A DNA stretch of 64,000 nucleotides from Polynucleobacter asymbioticus QLW-P1DMWA-1 (GCF_000016345.1 NC_009379.1:1488001-1552000), one strand, 5' to 3'; numbered from the stretch's first letter, positions 28,465-41,755 are shown. Numbers and translations: made by a program. Notes: a model not told the origin generated them from the letters alone.

Positions 28465-29649
28465 TTAATACTGACGCATCAAGTCATGAGCCACTGATCT
28501 GGCTTGAGCATCAATAGCCAAGATGGTTTCTAACGAATCCGCATTGGTGACAGCAATTGCATCTAGGGTTTTCTCAACCACTTGAGGTATTTGCAAATAC
28601 GGTAAACCAGCATCCAAGAAAGCGGCTACTGCCACTTCATTCGCGGCATTAAGTACTGCCGGAGCAGTACCGCCAGCTTTGGCTGCCGCAAACGCAAGAG
28701 AGAGGCATGGGAAGCGCGCTAATTCAGGCTCTGAAAAATTCAGGGCCGCCAACTGCGCTAAATCTAATGGGGCAACCCCGGCCTCAATACGCTCTGGCCA
28801 AGCTAGCCCATAGGCAATAGGAGTGCGCATATCAGGTTGTCCTAATTGCGCCAATACTGAGCCGTCACGATAACGCACCATTGAATGCACCACGCTTTGT
28901 GGATGAATTAATACTTTAATTTTTTCAAGTGGCAAACCAAACAACCAAAAAGCTTCAATCACTTCAAGGCCTTTGTTCATCATGGTTGCTGAATCAACGG
29001 AAATTTTTCTGCCCATTACCCAATTGGGATGAGCGCAAGCCTGCTCTGGAGTAATGGCCGCCAGCTGTTCAATAGGCGTACTGCGAAATGGTCCACCTGA
29101 AGCAGTTAACCACAGCTCCTCAACGCCAAGACCATTGTGCGTTGACTTAGTAAATTCATTTGGCAGGCATTGAAAGATCGCATTATGTTCGCTATCAATC
29201 GGAAGTAACTCACCACCGCCACTTTTCATGGCTTGCATAAATAAATTGCCCGACATCACCAAAGCTTCTTTATTGGCCAGCAAAACTCGCTTACCTGCTT
29301 TTGCTGCAGCCAATGCTGGCACCAACCCAGCTGCCCCGACTATAGCTGCCATTACCGTATCGCAAGACGACTCAGTAACAGCGCTCACTAAGGCATCTGG
29401 ACCATACATCACTTGCGTAGAAACCCCCTGCTCAAGCAGCATCTTCTCCAGGCGAGCAGCATCCCCCGCTTCGCTAACAACCGCAATCATGGGTTTAAAT
29501 TCAACACATTGCTGAGCCAAGAGCTCGATTTGCTTTCCAGCCGTAAGGGCAACTACATTAAAACGAGCAGGATGAGCACGAATGACATCCAAGGTGTTGA
29601 CCCCAATAGAGCCCGTTGAGCCGAGTATGGCAACCTGCCGCATCGCCAT
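28465..29649 (-). CDS. dxr: 1-deoxy-D-xylulose 5-phosphate reductoisomerase
   Basis: Dxr converts DXP to MEP, the second step of isoprenoid synthesis by the MEP pathway. It begins with the NADPH-binding [45 protein letters not shown] and LTASGGPFR mark the substrate site, and [18 protein letters not shown] is the metal-binding signature. The ATG at 29649 shares its A with the cdsA stop (TGATG). An ATG two codons later (29643, MRQVAIL) is equally possible. Confidence 0.96.
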   Translation of the reverse strand: MAMRQVAILGSTGSIGVNTLDVIRAHPARFNVVALTAGKQIELLAQQCVEFKPMIAVVSEAGDAARLEKMLLEQGVSTQVMYGPDALVSAVTESSCDTVMAAIVGAAGLVPALAAAKAGKRVLLANKEALVMSGNLFMQAMKSGGGELLPIDSEHNAIFQCLPNEFTKSTHNGLGVEELWLTASGGPFRSTPIEQLAAITPEQACAHPNWVMGRKISVDSATMMNKGLEVIEAFWLFGLPLEKIKVLIHPQSVVHSMVRYRDGSVLAQLGQPDMRTPIAYGLAWPERIEAGVAPLDLAQLAALNFSEPELARFPCLSLAFAAAKAGGTAPAVLNAANEVAVAAFLDAGLPYLQIPQVVEKTLDAIAVTNADSLETILAIDAQARSVAHDLMRQY

Positions 29650-30476
29650 CACACCAACCCAGCAAGTAAGGCGGCAATAGGCATTGTTGGAATTAATGCA
29701 TCTACACGATCTAAAACCCCACCATGCCCAGGCAATAAATTGCTGCTGTCTTTAACTCCAGCCAAACGTTTTAATTGGGACTCAAAAAGATCGCCAAAAA
29801 TACTGAATGCGCATAATAAGGTAACCATCAGGAACATGGGCACCCAACCAAAGCGAATCGCCCAAGCGCCAAACAAGGTTGATTCAAAGGGTAAATACAT
29901 AACGCAGAGCAAGGCGTAGACATAACAAAGCACTAATCCGCCGATGGCTCCCTCAACTGATTTCCCCGGGCTAATCTGAATAGCCAATTTTCGTTTACCA
30001 AAAGCCTTGCCAACAAAGTACGCGCCAATATCAGCAACCCATACCAATGCCATACTGCTCAAAAGAAAAACCAATCCCAGTTCGCGCAAAAACGCCAATG
30101 CAAACCAAGTTGCCGGCAACACAATCAGCCCAAGCACAGCATAGAATGGTCGCAATTTTTGGAGCGAAAGATTCATTCCTTTAGCAAGCAGAAAAGGGGC
30201 GATAAAGAACCAAAACAGCACTGCGGATATCAGCAATGAAAACTGCCATGCCGTATTTTGCATGCCCAATAAGAAGAGAATGATGGTCAAGCAAAAGAAT
30301 GCGTAAAGCCATGCAGCGCGCCTAGCCTCGGGAGCAAGCAAACAACTCCACTCCCAGGCGGCTGCCAACAGCGCCACTAGGAAGAATGCGCCGATATAAA
30401 CGGCTGGCAGTAAAAATAGAATGGGCAGAAGTACCGCCAGTAAAACAAGGGCAGTAATTATGCGGGTTTTTAACAT
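29649..30476 (-). CDS. cdsA: phosphatidate cytidylyltransferase
   Basis: CdsA makes CDP-diacylglycerol for all phospholipids. The 275-residue membrane protein has about eight hydrophobic segments, beginning [15 protein letters not shown]. It has the family signature near the C-terminus: [16 protein letters not shown], then [20 protein letters not shown] with the conserved Asp residues. It lies between uppS and dxr. Confidence 0.96.
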   Translation of the reverse strand: MLKTRIITALVLLAVLLPILFLLPAVYIGAFFLVALLAAAWEWSCLLAPEARRAAWLYAFFCLTIILFLLGMQNTAWQFSLLISAVLFWFFIAPFLLAKGMNLSLQKLRPFYAVLGLIVLPATWFALAFLRELGLVFLLSSMALVWVADIGAYFVGKAFGKRKLAIQISPGKSVEGAIGGLVLCYVYALLCVMYLPFESTLFGAWAIRFGWVPMFLMVTLLCAFSIFGDLFESQLKRLAGVKDSSNLLPGHGGVLDRVDALIPTMPIAALLAGLV

Positions 30477-30505
30477 GGTGAGATGACTTTAGTGAACAAG
30501 CAACA

Positions 30506-31279
30506 TCAAACTGCGTCACTCATCGCTTGCGATGCAAGCTGAGCACTAGTCCGCCCGAATCGGCGTTCGCGTTGACTGAACCAATCAAATGCCTTGTGTA
30601 ATTCAGCCTCATTAAAGTCTGGCCAAAGTACATCAGTAAAGTACAGCTCGGTATACGCGAGTTGCCATAGTAAAAAATTGCTCACTCGCTGCTCACCGCC
30701 CGTGCGGATAAACAAATCAGGCTCTGGAGCATATGCCATAGAAAGATGGGGTTGTAGCAATTCTTCCGATATATCTTCAGGCTTCATATCAGGATTTGCA
30801 GCTAAGCAACGACGCATCGCCTGCAAAATATCCCAACGACCGCCATAGTTTGCAGCGATAGTAAAAGTCAGCGCCTTACATTCTGCTGTTTTTTGTTCTG
30901 AAAACTGCACCATCTCTTGAATAGCAGAATCGAAGCGACTTAAGTCACCAATTAAACGCAAGGAGATGTCATTTTCAGCTAGACGTGAAACCTCGCCTTT
31001 GAGGGATTTCAAAAATAACTTCATCAGAAAGCCCACCTCTTCGGGTGGACGACGCCAATTTTCAGAGCTGAATGCAAAGACAGTAAGATATTCAACGCCC
31101 ACCTTACGACATTCTTGAACAATTTTTCTGACTGCGCCCAAGCCCTCAGAATGCCCGGCAACCCGTGGCATCAATCGCTTACTTGCCCAGCGTCCATTGC
31201 CATCCATGATGATCGCCACGTGGCGTGGAATAGCATTAACCTCTGGGATTGCCTGGGTTGAACTAAGGTGTTTGCTCAT
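30506..31279 (-). CDS. uppS: undecaprenyl diphosphate synthase
   Basis: UppS makes the C55 lipid carrier for peptidoglycan and O-antigen synthesis. The protein has [16 protein letters not shown] with the catalytic Asp, [11 protein letters not shown], and [18 protein letters not shown] with [11 protein letters not shown]. The ATG at 31279 (MSKHLSS) is chosen over a TTG three codons upstream. It follows frr by about 24 bases. Confidence 0.96.
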   Translation of the reverse strand: MSKHLSSTQAIPEVNAIPRHVAIIMDGNGRWASKRLMPRVAGHSEGLGAVRKIVQECRKVGVEYLTVFAFSSENWRRPPEEVGFLMKLFLKSLKGEVSRLAENDISLRLIGDLSRFDSAIQEMVQFSEQKTAECKALTFTIAANYGGRWDILQAMRRCLAANPDMKPEDISEELLQPHLSMAYAPEPDLFIRTGGEQRVSNFLLWQLAYTELYFTDVLWPDFNEAELHKAFDWFSQRERRFGRTSAQLASQAMSDAV

Positions 31280-31303
31280 CAAAATCAATCGATTCAGACT
31301 GGC

Positions 31304-31864
31304 CTAAACCGTCATGATCTCTTTTTCTTTTTCAACAATAATCTTGTCGATGTCTACTACCGCTTTGTCAGTCATCTTCTGAATTTCATCAGTAGCACGA
31401 CGCTCTTCATCTTCAGAAATTTCTTTATCTTTTGTTAAACGCTTGAGGTGCTCATTGGCATCACGGCGTAAATTGCGCACGGCAATCTTGGTATCTTCAC
31501 CTTCACTCTTTACTACTTTAGTGAGCTCACGGCGACGCTCTTCAGTCAAAGCTGGCATAGGAACACGAATAACAGTGCCTTGAGAAGCCGGATTTAAGCC
31601 TAAATCAGAATCACGGATCGCCTTCTCTACTGCGGCAACCATGGTCTTTTCAAATGGTTGAACATTAATAGTTCGGGCATCAGCTAAGCCCAAACTGGCT
31701 ACTTGGCTTAACGGTGTTGGATTGCCATAGTAATCAACATGAATGTGCTCCAGTATTCCTGGATTGGCGCGGCCAGAGCGGATCTTTGCCAAACTGGATT
31801 TCAATGACTCAAGAGACTTTTGCATCTTTTGATCGGTATTGGTTTTAATTTCTGCTGCAGACAT
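31304..31864 (-). CDS. frr: ribosome recycling factor
   Basis: RRF works with EF-G to split post-termination ribosomes. The 186-residue protein is the normal length and shows [34 protein letters not shown] and the C-terminal helix bundle segment [20 protein letters not shown]. It lies 11 bases after pyrH. Confidence 0.97.
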   Translation of the reverse strand: MSAAEIKTNTDQKMQKSLESLKSSLAKIRSGRANPGILEHIHVDYYGNPTPLSQVASLGLADARTINVQPFEKTMVAAVEKAIRDSDLGLNPASQGTVIRVPMPALTEERRRELTKVVKSEGEDTKIAVRNLRRDANEHLKRLTKDKEISEDEERRATDEIQKMTDKAVVDIDKIIVEKEKEIMTV

Positions 31865-31875
31865 CAGGCCTCCTA

Positions 31876-32586
31876 TTAAACGTGTACCAAAGTACCTTCA
31901 GACTCACCTTGCACTACACGCATTAATGCGCCTGGCTTGAGAATCGAAAAGACTTTGATTGGTAATTTACGATCACGGCACAACGCAAAAGCAGTTGCGT
32001 CCATGACTTGTAGGTTTTTAATTAAAGCTTCATCAAATGTAATGGTCTTGTATAAAGTCGCTGCTGGATCCTTTACTGGATCAGCGCTATAGATGCCATC
32101 TACCTTAGTGGCTTTGAGCATGATCTCTACACCCATCTCAGCACCACGCAAAGCAGCAGCTGTATCGGTAGTAAAGAATGGATTACCCGTACCCGCTGCA
32201 AAGATCACTACTTTGCCTTCACCCATCGCGCGAATTGCGCGCGGACGAATGTACGGCTCAACTACTTGGTCCATTCGAAGAGCAGATTGAACTCTCGCTT
32301 CAACACCTTTTTGACGAAGTGCATCTTGTAAAGCGAGCGAATTCATCATGGTGGCCAACATACCCATGTAGTCAGCAGTTGCACGATCCATGCCCGCCGC
32401 TCCTCCTGCTACCCCGCGGAAAATATTGCCGCCACCAATCACTATAGCGAGCTCTACACCGCTATTCACAACTTGGGCAATTTCAGCAACCATGGCATCA
32501 ATAGTGATCGGATTGATGCCAAAAGCATCATCGCCCATCAGGGCTTCACCAGAAAGTTTGAGGAGGACGCGTTTGTAACCTGGCAT
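31876..32586 (-). CDS. pyrH: UMP kinase
   Basis: PyrH phosphorylates UMP to UDP and is allosterically controlled by GTP and UTP. The 236-residue amino acid kinase fold protein has [16 protein letters not shown] at the start, [28 protein letters not shown] and [15 protein letters not shown]. It probably heads a new transcription unit, since the rpsB-tsf terminator lies just upstream and a -10-like TATAAT lies at 32667-32672. Confidence 0.97.
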   Translation of the reverse strand: MPGYKRVLLKLSGEALMGDDAFGINPITIDAMVAEIAQVVNSGVELAIVIGGGNIFRGVAGGAAGMDRATADYMGMLATMMNSLALQDALRQKGVEARVQSALRMDQVVEPYIRPRAIRAMGEGKVVIFAAGTGNPFFTTDTAAALRGAEMGVEIMLKATKVDGIYSADPVKDPAATLYKTITFDEALIKNLQVMDATAFALCRDRKLPIKVFSILKPGALMRVVQGESEGTLVHV

Positions 32587-32666
32587 ATTTTTATTTTCCG
32601 TAATTTGCTAAGCAATTAACTTACTTAGCTTATTGATCTTTAAGCACTTTTTAATATCTCAGCCAA

Positions 32667-32672
32667 ATTATA
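32667..32672 (-). promoter_or_regulatory. pyrH: candidate -10 box for pyrH
   Basis: The minus strand reads TATAAT here, about 80 bases upstream of the pyrH ATG and just downstream of the tsf terminator. No convincing -35 hexamer lies 16-18 bases further up, so this is a weak call resting on the hexamer and its position. Confidence 0.4.
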
Positions 32673-32696
32673 AAGGTCTTGGTAAAGATCAAAGAA

Positions 32697-32728
32697 AAGG
32701 GCACAGAAACTAAGGTTTCTATGCCCTT
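32697..32728 (-). terminator. intrinsic terminator after tsf
   Basis: On the minus strand AAGGGCATAGAAAC and GTTTCTGTGCCCTT pair over 14 positions with one G/T wobble around a 4-base loop. TTCTTT then follows. It lies 55 bases after the tsf stop and separates rpsB-tsf from pyrH. Confidence 0.85.
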
Positions 32729-32782
32729 GGGATACTGCCAGCTAGCTGGGGCAAGCCCTAAACCAGCCGAATTACTACTGAA

Positions 32783-33667
32783 TTACGCAGTTGCCTTAGA
32801 TGCAGCAGCTACTTGAGCAGCTACTTCAGCAGCAAAGTCATCTTGACGCTTCTCAATGCCCTCGCCTACAACATACATTGTGAAACCCTTGATAGTTGTA
32901 TTTGCGGCCTTGAGCATTTGCTCAACAGTTTGCTTATCGTTTTTAACGAAAGTTTGGTTCAACAAAGAAACCTCTTTGAGGTATTTCTGAATAGAACCTT
33001 CAACCATCTTTTCGACGATTTCTGGTGGTTTGCCAGATTCAGCAGCCTTTTGAACAGCAACGCTACGCTCAATCGCAATTGATTCAGCAGGAACGTCAGC
33101 CATAGACAAGGCTACCGGCTTCATTGCAGCAATATGCATAGCAACGTCTTTAGCAGCAGTATCGTCACCTTCAAACTCAACCATCACACCAATACGTGTG
33201 CCATGGAGGTAAGAAACCAACTTATTACTACCAGTAAAACGCTTGAAGCGACGTGGCATGATGTTCTCGCCGATCTTACCGATCAAGGCACTACGAACTT
33301 CATCAACAGTTTGGCCATTCAAAGGCAATGCGAGCAATGCAGCAACGTCAGCTGGGTTCTTTTCAGCAACCAACTTCACGCAGTCATTTACAAATGCCAA
33401 GAAGTCATCGTTCTTAGAAACGAAGTCAGTTTCGCAGTTCACTTCTAGCAATGCACCAGTGCTGCCATTGATTGCAGTAGCAACGATACCTTCAGCAGTA
33501 ACGCGAGAAGCAGCTTTACCCGCTTTGCTACCAAGCTTTACACGCAGAATTTCTTCTGCACGAGCCATATCACCATCAGCCTCGGTCAAAGCTTTTTTGC
33601 ACTCCATCATCGGAGCATCAGTTTTGGCGCGTAACTCGCCAACCATTGCAGCGGTAATAGCGGCCAT
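32783..33667 (-). CDS. tsf: elongation factor Ts
   Basis: EF-Ts exchanges GDP for GTP on EF-Tu. The 294-residue protein has [20 protein letters not shown] and the [20 protein letters not shown] core motif. Its ATG overlaps the rpsB stop by one base (TAATG), so the two are coupled. A strong terminator follows. Confidence 0.97.
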   Translation of the reverse strand: MAAITAAMVGELRAKTDAPMMECKKALTEADGDMARAEEILRVKLGSKAGKAASRVTAEGIVATAINGSTGALLEVNCETDFVSKNDDFLAFVNDCVKLVAEKNPADVAALLALPLNGQTVDEVRSALIGKIGENIMPRRFKRFTGSNKLVSYLHGTRIGVMVEFEGDDTAAKDVAMHIAAMKPVALSMADVPAESIAIERSVAVQKAAESGKPPEIVEKMVEGSIQKYLKEVSLLNQTFVKNDKQTVEQMLKAANTTIKGFTMYVVGEGIEKRQDDFAAEVAAQVAAASKATA

Positions 33668-34416
33668 TATTCAGCTTTCCCTTCTTCAACAAACTCTTCT
33701 TCACCCTCTTTAACGGCTGTCAAAATTTCTTGAACAGAATTTGCTTTGCCTTCGAGGATTGCATCAGCAATGCCACGCGCATAGAGAAGAACAGCTTTGC
33801 TAGAGTCATCGTTACCAGGGATAATGTAATCAACACCTTCTGGTGAGTGGTTGGTATCCACAACAGCGATTACTGGAATACCTAACTTGTTAGCTTCAGT
33901 AATAGCAATCTTGTGATAGCCAACGTCCACAACGAAAATTGCATCAGGAACGCCATTCAAATCCTGAATTCCGCCAAGTGCTTTTTGTAACTTATCGAGA
34001 TCGCGGTCATTGGTCAAAGCTTCTTTTTTGGAAAGCTTCTCCCAATCACCTGCTTCTTTAGCAACTGCCATATCTTTCAAACGCTTGAGTGAACCTTTAA
34101 CAGTTTTAAAGTTAGTGAGCGTACCGCCCAACCAACGGCTATCGATATAAGGCATACCGGCACGAGCAGCTTCTTCAGCAATGATCTCGCGTGATTGACG
34201 CTTAGTACCAACAAACAAAATCGTGCCACGATTAGAAGCAACTTGTTTTGCAAATTTCAGGGCATCCTGAAACATTGGCAATGTTTTTTCCAAGTTGATA
34301 ATGTGGATCTTATTGCGATGACCGAAAATAAAAGGGGCCATCTTTGGGGACCAGAAGCGTGTTTGGTGACCAAAATGGCAACCGGCTTCCAGCATCTGAC
34401 GCATTGTTACTGACAT
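33667..34416 (-). CDS. rpsB: 30S ribosomal protein S2
   Basis: The 249-residue protein has the S2 signatures [37 protein letters not shown] and [21 protein letters not shown] good Shine-Dalgarno (TTAGGAGAAG) precedes the ATG. The leader of about 100 bases carries a large hairpin (34441-34490) that may mediate feedback by S2. It heads the translation/envelope supercluster. Confidence 0.98.
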   Translation of the reverse strand: MSVTMRQMLEAGCHFGHQTRFWSPKMAPFIFGHRNKIHIINLEKTLPMFQDALKFAKQVASNRGTILFVGTKRQSREIIAEEAARAGMPYIDSRWLGGTLTNFKTVKGSLKRLKDMAVAKEAGDWEKLSKKEALTNDRDLDKLQKALGGIQDLNGVPDAIFVVDVGYHKIAITEANKLGIPVIAVVDTNHSPEGVDYIIPGNDDSSKAVLLYARGIADAILEGKANSVQEILTAVKEGEEEFVEEGKAE

Positions 34417-34440
34417 AACTTCTCCTAAGGGTTGGTTCTA

Positions 34441-34490
34441 AAGTTGAGTCCTAGCTGCGCTAAAAAACGCCACCCTGGAAGGCTCAACTT
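34441..34490 (-). promoter_or_regulatory. large hairpin in the rpsB leader, candidate S2 autoregulatory structure
   Basis: The ends AAGTTGAG (34441-34448) and CTCAACTT (34483-34490) are perfect 8-base complements. They are extended inward by CC/GG with a single bulged base. The arms enclose about 30 bases, including a short GCG/CGC element around a T run. The structure ends 24 bases before the rpsB ATG. In gammaproteobacteria a conserved rpsB leader is bound by S2, and an equivalent here is an inference. Confidence 0.5.
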
Positions 34491-34524
34491 GCGATTTCAA
34501 GTCCAAAATAGACCTGAGACCAAA

Positions 34525-34530
34525 ATTATA
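34525..34530 (-). promoter_or_regulatory. rpsB: candidate -10 box of the rpsB promoter
   Basis: The minus strand reads TATAAT about 110 bases upstream of the rpsB ATG, just outside the leader hairpin. A TTGATA lies only 7 bases upstream, too near to act as a -35 box, so the -35 element is unclear. Confidence 0.45.
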
Positions 34531-34623
34531 GCTTAAATATCAATGACCTAGCCACCCCTATACTTAACCACTTTAAGAGGGAAAAGGGCTAAATCAGCCT
34601 TCAAGACCTCAAAAATGGGGTAA

Positions 34624-34642
34624 TTGCCTAAATTTTAGGCAA
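34624..34642. promoter_or_regulatory. 19-base palindrome upstream of map, operator-like
   Basis: TTGCCTAAATTTTAGGCAA is a perfect 9-base inverted repeat around one central T. It lies 42 bases upstream of the map ATG and between the divergent rpsB and map genes. No T run follows, so it looks more like a protein-binding site than a terminator. I do not recognise the regulator. Confidence 0.45.
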
Positions 34643-34684
34643 AACAGGCCAGATAAAAATCTCCAAGTCGTTGATAATCAAGGC

Positions 34685-35521
34685 ATGAATAGTGTATTTA
34701 CAGCAGAAAAAGACATCCTAGGGATGCGTGAGGCCGGCCGTTTGGCTAGCGAAGTATTGGATCATGTGGCACCCCATGTAAAAGCAGGCATCACCACAGG
34801 TGAACTGGATCGCATTTGCCATGAATATATGCGTGACGTCCAAAAGACCATCCCCGCTCCATTGAACTACCAACCACCAGGCTACCCTCCTTTTCCAGCA
34901 TCTATCTGCACTTCGGTAAATGATGTTATTTGCCACGGCATTCCTGGAGACAAAATTCTCAAAAGCGGCGATGTTGTTAATTTAGATATCACTGTCATCA
35001 CACCTGATGGCTATTACGGTGATACCAGTCGCATGTTTATGGTGGGAGATGTTTCTGTAATGGCGAAACGTCTTACTCAAATCACTTTTGAATGTATGTG
35101 GCTTGGCATTGCTCAAGTGAAACCAGGCGCCACTTTAGGTGACATTGGTCACGTGATTCAAACACATGCAGAAAAAGCGGGTTACTCCATTGTGCGTGAG
35201 TACTGCGGTCATGGAATTGGAAAAGTGTTTCATCAAGATCCACAAATTCTTCACTACGGAAAACCTGGTACTGGTGAGAAGCTTGAAGTTGGTATGACTT
35301 TCACCATCGAGCCTATGATCAATGCAGGTCGACGTGAAATTCGCACAATGCCTGATCAGTGGACTGTCAAAACTAAAGATCGCAGCTTGTCTGCACAGTG
35401 GGAACATACGCTCTTAGTCACTCCTACCGGTGTAGAGGTATTAACCTGGTCTGAGGGTAGTAATCCACCGCCAGATTGCGTCAAAAATCTTTCTTTTAGA
35501 CCCGCATCAATTAATACCTAA
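34685..35521 (+). CDS. map: methionine aminopeptidase type I
   Basis: Map removes the initiator Met from new proteins when the second residue is small. The 278-residue protein has PPFPASICTSVNDVICHGIP, the metal ligands in NLDITVITPDGYYGDTSRMF, the His in YCGHGIGKVFHQDP, and the Glu residues in FTIEPMINAGR and SAQWEHTLLVT. AAGG lies shortly before the ATG. glnD follows after 3 bases. Confidence 0.97.
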   Translation: MNSVFTAEKDILGMREAGRLASEVLDHVAPHVKAGITTGELDRICHEYMRDVQKTIPAPLNYQPPGYPPFPASICTSVNDVICHGIPGDKILKSGDVVNLDITVITPDGYYGDTSRMFMVGDVSVMAKRLTQITFECMWLGIAQVKPGATLGDIGHVIQTHAEKAGYSIVREYCGHGIGKVFHQDPQILHYGKPGTGEKLEVGMTFTIEPMINAGRREIRTMPDQWTVKTKDRSLSAQWEHTLLVTPTGVEVLTWSEGSNPPPDCVKNLSFRPASINT

Positions 35522-35524
35522 AAT

Positions 35525-38122
35525 ATGAGTAAACCTCAGGCAGTAAGCAATATCACTGATGCAGCTAGCTTACGCGCTGCTCGTGAACTTGCTTATGCTG
35601 AGTTTCGCCAAACCCAAGTAGTTAGAAAGCTAACAAAACAACTTTCTAAGTTAGGCGATCAACTCTTGAGTCACCTATGGAGTAGTTGCGGCTTAAATAA
35701 TGAAGCTACTTTAGTAGCGGTTGGGGGCTTTGGTAGAGGGGCTTTATTTCCTTACTCTGATATTGATATTCTGATACTGCTCCCTGCGGATGAAAAATTG
35801 GCTCAAGCTTTGTCTAAGCAAGTTGAACAATTTGTTGCTAGCTGTTGGGATACCGGTTTGGAGATCGGCTCTTCCGTTAGAACCGTTTCAGAATGCATCT
35901 CCGAATCCGAGCAAGATATCACTGTCCGTACCTCACTTTTAGAAGCTCGACTCGTTTGCGGTAAGAAGCAGCTCTTCAAAGAATTTGCTGGCGCTTTTGA
36001 ATCAGCTATGGATCCGAAAGCTTTTTTTCAAGCAAAGCTAGCAGAACAAATACAGCGCCATTACAAATATCAAAATACGCCCTACTCATTAGAGCCTAAT
36101 TGCAAGGAAAGTCCGGGGGGCTTGCGAGATCTTCAGGTCATTACATGGGTAAGTAAAGCGGCATTGCTAGGGGATACCTTTAAAGATTTAAATCAAGCTG
36201 GGCTAGTAACACAGAGAGAATTAACTGAGTTAAACCGTAATCAGCGTTTTTTAGAAACCCTACGCGCGAATCTTCATCTACTAGCCGGTCGCCGCCAAGA
36301 CGTACTCGCATTCGACCTGCAAGCTGCTCTGGCGGGGGCTATGGGCATCCAAGAAGAGTCCTCGCGCCAGGCTAGTGAGGCGATCATGCGCCGTTATTAC
36401 TGGGCGGCCAAAGCGGTCACTCAGTTAAATGATGTGCTTTTGCAAAATATAGAAGCCCTACTTTTCCCACAAGAGTCAAAAACGATTCTTCCCATTCCTG
36501 GTGAGGGAAATGAGTTTTTCATTGAAAGACAAGGTGTATTAGATATTACTGATCCGCAGCTTTATCAAAAACATCCTGAGCAGATATTGCGCACCTTCTT
36601 GGTATTTGCTCAAACTCCCAATGTAAAAAGCTTATCTGCCACCATTTTTAGGGCGCTTTATAACGCCCGCCAAAAAATGGACAGCAAGTGGCGATCTAAC
36701 CCTATCAATCGGGCGCTCTTTATAGAGATTCTGAAACAGCCAGAAGGCGTCAGTCGCGCATTCCAGCTCATGAACCGCAGTAGCGTTTTAGGTCGCTACC
36801 TGCCCGCCTTCAGAAAAATTGTTGGCCAGATGCAGCATGACTTATTTCATGTGTATACAGTCGACCAACATATTTTGATGGTGTTACGCAATGTCCGCCG
36901 CTTCATGGTAGTTGAGCACACTCATGAATTTCCATTCTGCAGTAGCTTGATTGCCCACTTTGAAAAACCTTGGTTATTGGTGATTGCCGCACTATTCCAC
37001 GATATCGCTAAAGGACGTGGTGGGGATCACTCACAACTTGGCAAAGCGGACACACGTAAGTTTGCCAAAGATCATGGCTTAGATAAGAAAGATACCGAAC
37101 TTTTAGTATGGCTTGTGGCAGAGCATCTCAAGATGAGTCAAGTTGCTCAAAAACAAGATATTACTGACCCAGAAGTCATTAGAGCATTTGCTAAAAAGGT
37201 GGGCGATGAGCGCCATCTCACGGCACTCTACTTACTAACAGTTGCAGATGTGCGTGGCACAAGCCCCAAGGTCTGGAATGCCTGGAAGGGTAAATTGCTA
37301 GAGGATCTTTATCGCGCAACACTGAGAGTATTGGGTGGAGCGAAGCCTGATGCCTCTTCGGAATTAGCGCAGCACCAAGAAGAGTCTCGCGCTAAATTGC
37401 GCCTCTATGGCATCAATGACGAGCTCTATGAAGACCTATGGAAACAACTAGACGTTGCTTTCTACTTAAGACAAGATTCCTCTGATATCGCATGGCTTAC
37501 TCGCCATCTTTACAACAAAGTACATAGCGACCAGCCTATTGTGCGAGCACGGCTATCCCCCATTGGCGAGGGCTTACAAGTTGCAGTGTATGTAAAAGAT
37601 CAAGAAGATCTGTTTGCACGCATCTGCGCTTACTTTGAGAGGCATGGCTTTTCTATTTGGGATGCCCGTATTCATACAACACGCCATGGTTACGCTTTAG
37701 ATACCTTCCAGATCTCTGGCAGCAATCTAGTTGATGAAGGCGGAAGTTATCGCGATATTATTCAGCTAGTCGAATTTGAATTAACCGCAGCACTAACCAA
37801 TAGTGAGTCGCTACCTAATCCAAGTATGGGCCGACTCTCTAGACAATCACGTACATTCCCAATTCAGCCACGGGTGCACATGGTTCCCGATGATCGCGGC
37901 AGATATTACACGCTCGCCCTGTCAGCAAGCGATCGCACTGGATTACTCTACACAATATCTAGGGTGCTTGCAAAACACCAAGTATCCATTCATACCGCCA
38001 GGATTAATACCTTAGGCGAAAGAGTCGAAGATATTCTCTTATTGGATGCCGCCAACTTAGGTAAGAATCCTAAGTTACAGATTCAATTGGAGACAGAGCT
38101 ACTTGAGGCATTAGGCGCGTAA
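35525..38122 (+). CDS. glnD: bifunctional uridylyltransferase/uridylyl-removing enzyme of PII
   Basis: GlnD senses glutamine and adds or removes UMP on PII proteins, setting nitrogen status for NtrBC and glutamine synthetase. The 865-residue protein has all domains. The nucleotidyltransferase site is [20 protein letters not shown] near residue 65. A helical linker follows, then the HD domain with [14 protein letters not shown] and [17 protein letters not shown] near 440-510. Two C-terminal ACT domains contain [20 protein letters not shown] and [19 protein letters not shown]. It lies 3 bases after map and ends at a strong terminator. Confidence 0.97.
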   Translation: MSKPQAVSNITDAASLRAARELAYAEFRQTQVVRKLTKQLSKLGDQLLSHLWSSCGLNNEATLVAVGGFGRGALFPYSDIDILILLPADEKLAQALSKQVEQFVASCWDTGLEIGSSVRTVSECISESEQDITVRTSLLEARLVCGKKQLFKEFAGAFESAMDPKAFFQAKLAEQIQRHYKYQNTPYSLEPNCKESPGGLRDLQVITWVSKAALLGDTFKDLNQAGLVTQRELTELNRNQRFLETLRANLHLLAGRRQDVLAFDLQAALAGAMGIQEESSRQASEAIMRRYYWAAKAVTQLNDVLLQNIEALLFPQESKTILPIPGEGNEFFIERQGVLDITDPQLYQKHPEQILRTFLVFAQTPNVKSLSATIFRALYNARQKMDSKWRSNPINRALFIEILKQPEGVSRAFQLMNRSSVLGRYLPAFRKIVGQMQHDLFHVYTVDQHILMVLRNVRRFMVVEHTHEFPFCSSLIAHFEKPWLLVIAALFHDIAKGRGGDHSQLGKADTRKFAKDHGLDKKDTELLVWLVAEHLKMSQVAQKQDITDPEVIRAFAKKVGDERHLTALYLLTVADVRGTSPKVWNAWKGKLLEDLYRATLRVLGGAKPDASSELAQHQEESRAKLRLYGINDELYEDLWKQLDVAFYLRQDSSDIAWLTRHLYNKVHSDQPIVRARLSPIGEGLQVAVYVKDQEDLFARICAYFERHGFSIWDARIHTTRHGYALDTFQISGSNLVDEGGSYRDIIQLVEFELTAALTNSESLPNPSMGRLSRQSRTFPIQPRVHMVPDDRGRYYTLALSASDRTGLLYTISRVLAKHQVSIHTARINTLGERVEDILLLDAANLGKNPKLQIQLETELLEALGA

Positions 38123-38143
38123 GAGTTTTTTATTTAGCTAAAT

Positions 38144-38170
38144 AAAAAAACCACCCTAGGGTGGTTTTTT
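38144..38170. terminator. bidirectional intrinsic terminator between glnD and the DoxX gene
   Basis: The perfect palindrome CCACCCTAGGGTGG (38151-38164) has a run of seven A before it and six T after it. It serves both convergent genes. Confidence 0.93.
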
Positions 38171-38199
38171 ACTGCTTCATGTAAAAGGTAAATCGTTAT

Positions 38200-38610
38200 T
38201 TATGCCTTACTTTTGCGGGCATCTAAGCTAAAGGAACCTGCACCAGATGAAGACAAGACCAATAAGCCGCCCAAAATGGCCATATTTTTAATGAATAAAA
38301 GTTGTGCAATAAACGCTGCATCTTGTGGCGCTGCCCAAAATGGATGGCCAACAATACTTGCACCCAATGTAAAGATTGCCAACCCAAGGGCAACAACACG
38401 TGTGTGATAGCCAAGAATTAAAGCAAGGCCTCCTAAAATTTCGATAGCAATAACTACCCAAACCAAAATGGCGAGAGCTGGAAGCCCCAAAGATCCAAAA
38501 TAGGCAATAGTACCTTCGATCCCAATCAATTTTTGAATGCCAGCAGGTAAAAATAAGGTCGCAATAGCGATGCGGCCAACTAAATTGATTGTGCTTTGAA
38601 ACTTATTCAT
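38200..38610 (-). CDS. DoxX family membrane protein
   Basis: The 136-residue protein has four hydrophobic segments and the DoxX-family pattern: RIAIATLFLPAGIQKLIG, LPALAILVWVVIAIEILGGL, GASIVGHPFWA and IKNMAILGGLLVLSSSG. DoxX-like proteins are small quinone- or redox-linked membrane proteins of mostly unknown role. It is a single gene facing glnD. Confidence 0.88.
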   Translation of the reverse strand: MNKFQSTINLVGRIAIATLFLPAGIQKLIGIEGTIAYFGSLGLPALAILVWVVIAIEILGGLALILGYHTRVVALGLAIFTLGASIVGHPFWAAPQDAAFIAQLLFIKNMAILGGLLVLSSSGAGSFSLDARKSKA

Positions 38611-38653
38611 ATGATCCTTTATAAATTTTTGAAAATAACTACAACGCTAGATG

Positions 38654-40678
<2,025 letters not shown>

Positions 40679-41737
40679 TTAACTAAAGAGTCTGCTAGCG
40701 GTAGAAGAGCCAGCGCTTATGCCTGACCTCTCAAGATTGGCATAAAGGACATCGAGGTGCTGACGGATACTGATGACTGCAGCTTCACTTAAGTTAATAC
40801 CATTGTCATCTACTAAACGTCCGTGCGCAGCTTGGGCAACTTCAACGCCCTCTCCCAGCATTCTTTCAAAAGCACGCTCTTCATGTGCTACCAAAGGAAC
40901 TTCCAATAGCAAGGTCATCTGAGTGACCGGCTTATTCGGATCTAAATCAGCACTATTAAAAATGAGTGTGCCATTGCTGTAATACTCATAATGCCTGCCA
41001 TTGCGCGCTAACTTGAAACCACGTTGACGCATCAAAGCATCAAAATTTCCCCATGGACAAGGCTCATCAAACAATACATTGATGCTGAGTTGAATATCGC
41101 TTTCTGCGGCAATTGCATCCAACTCTCTAGCGCCTTCCAGCATAGTGCTGACGCTCGGCATATCAATTTGACATCCTAAGATATCAGCGAGCGCTTGGGC
41201 ACGTGAGCAAAAGTCAGATAACTCCAGCACCCCAATCGGGCCATGGCGACTAGCCAACTGAATTGCCAATTGCACTTCTGAATAAGTAGATTCAGGCTTT
41301 AATTCTTCCCATTCCTCGACCGCATCCTGATCAGCATTAAGGCCTTCACAAATCCAACGTGCAAATGCCTGTGCTTTTAAATCACCCCAAGCATTAATCT
41401 CTTGCAAAATTTCAGAGCCGGAAATACTTTCATCAAATCGGAGGGTGATCACACAATCAATACGTGGATCAATAATAAATTTCTCTGGAATAGCCGGGAC
41501 TGAAGAAAGTGGATCCCCAAAGTTGGGTTCCGCTCTTTCGGAAGAATTTCCATCAGCAAATCCTGAGCCGAAGCTAGGCTCACGAGCAAATCGACCATCA
41601 ACAGAATACTCACCTTGCTCTCGAGCTTTTCGACGAGCATGAGCGTATTTAAAATTAATAATGCCCACTAAAACCAAAATCAATAAACCAATCGCTGCCA
41701 ACGCGAATTGCAAATCAGACAAACCCAACATCGTCAT
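40679..41737 (-). CDS. zipA: cell division protein ZipA
   Basis: ZipA anchors FtsZ to the membrane in the divisome. The protein has an N-terminal transmembrane helix (LQFALAAIGLLILVLVGIINF), a basic stretch (YAHARRKAREQ), a short disordered linker, and a C-terminal FtsZ-binding domain ending with GINLSEAAVISIRQHLDVLY. The frame is open from a GTG at 41755 next to the smc stop. The ATG at 41737 (MTMLGLSDL) is preferred. The smc-zipA-ligA order is common in betaproteobacteria. Confidence 0.9.
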   Translation of the reverse strand: MTMLGLSDLQFALAAIGLLILVLVGIINFKYAHARRKAREQGEYSVDGRFAREPSFGSGFADGNSSERAEPNFGDPLSSVPAIPEKFIIDPRIDCVITLRFDESISGSEILQEINAWGDLKAQAFARWICEGLNADQDAVEEWEELKPESTYSEVQLAIQLASRHGPIGVLELSDFCSRAQALADILGCQIDMPSVSTMLEGARELDAIAAESDIQLSINVLFDEPCPWGNFDALMRQRGFKLARNGRHYEYYSNGTLIFNSADLDPNKPVTQMTLLLEVPLVAHEERAFERMLGEGVEVAQAAHGRLVDDNGINLSEAAVISIRQHLDVLYANLERSGISAGSSTASRLFS

Positions 41738-41755
41738 GATTTGTTCAACGTACAC

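Noticed and set aside
33243..33713. 156-codon open frame opposite tsf
   Set aside because: Antisense to a conserved translation gene with no recognisable motif; a by-product of tsf codon use.
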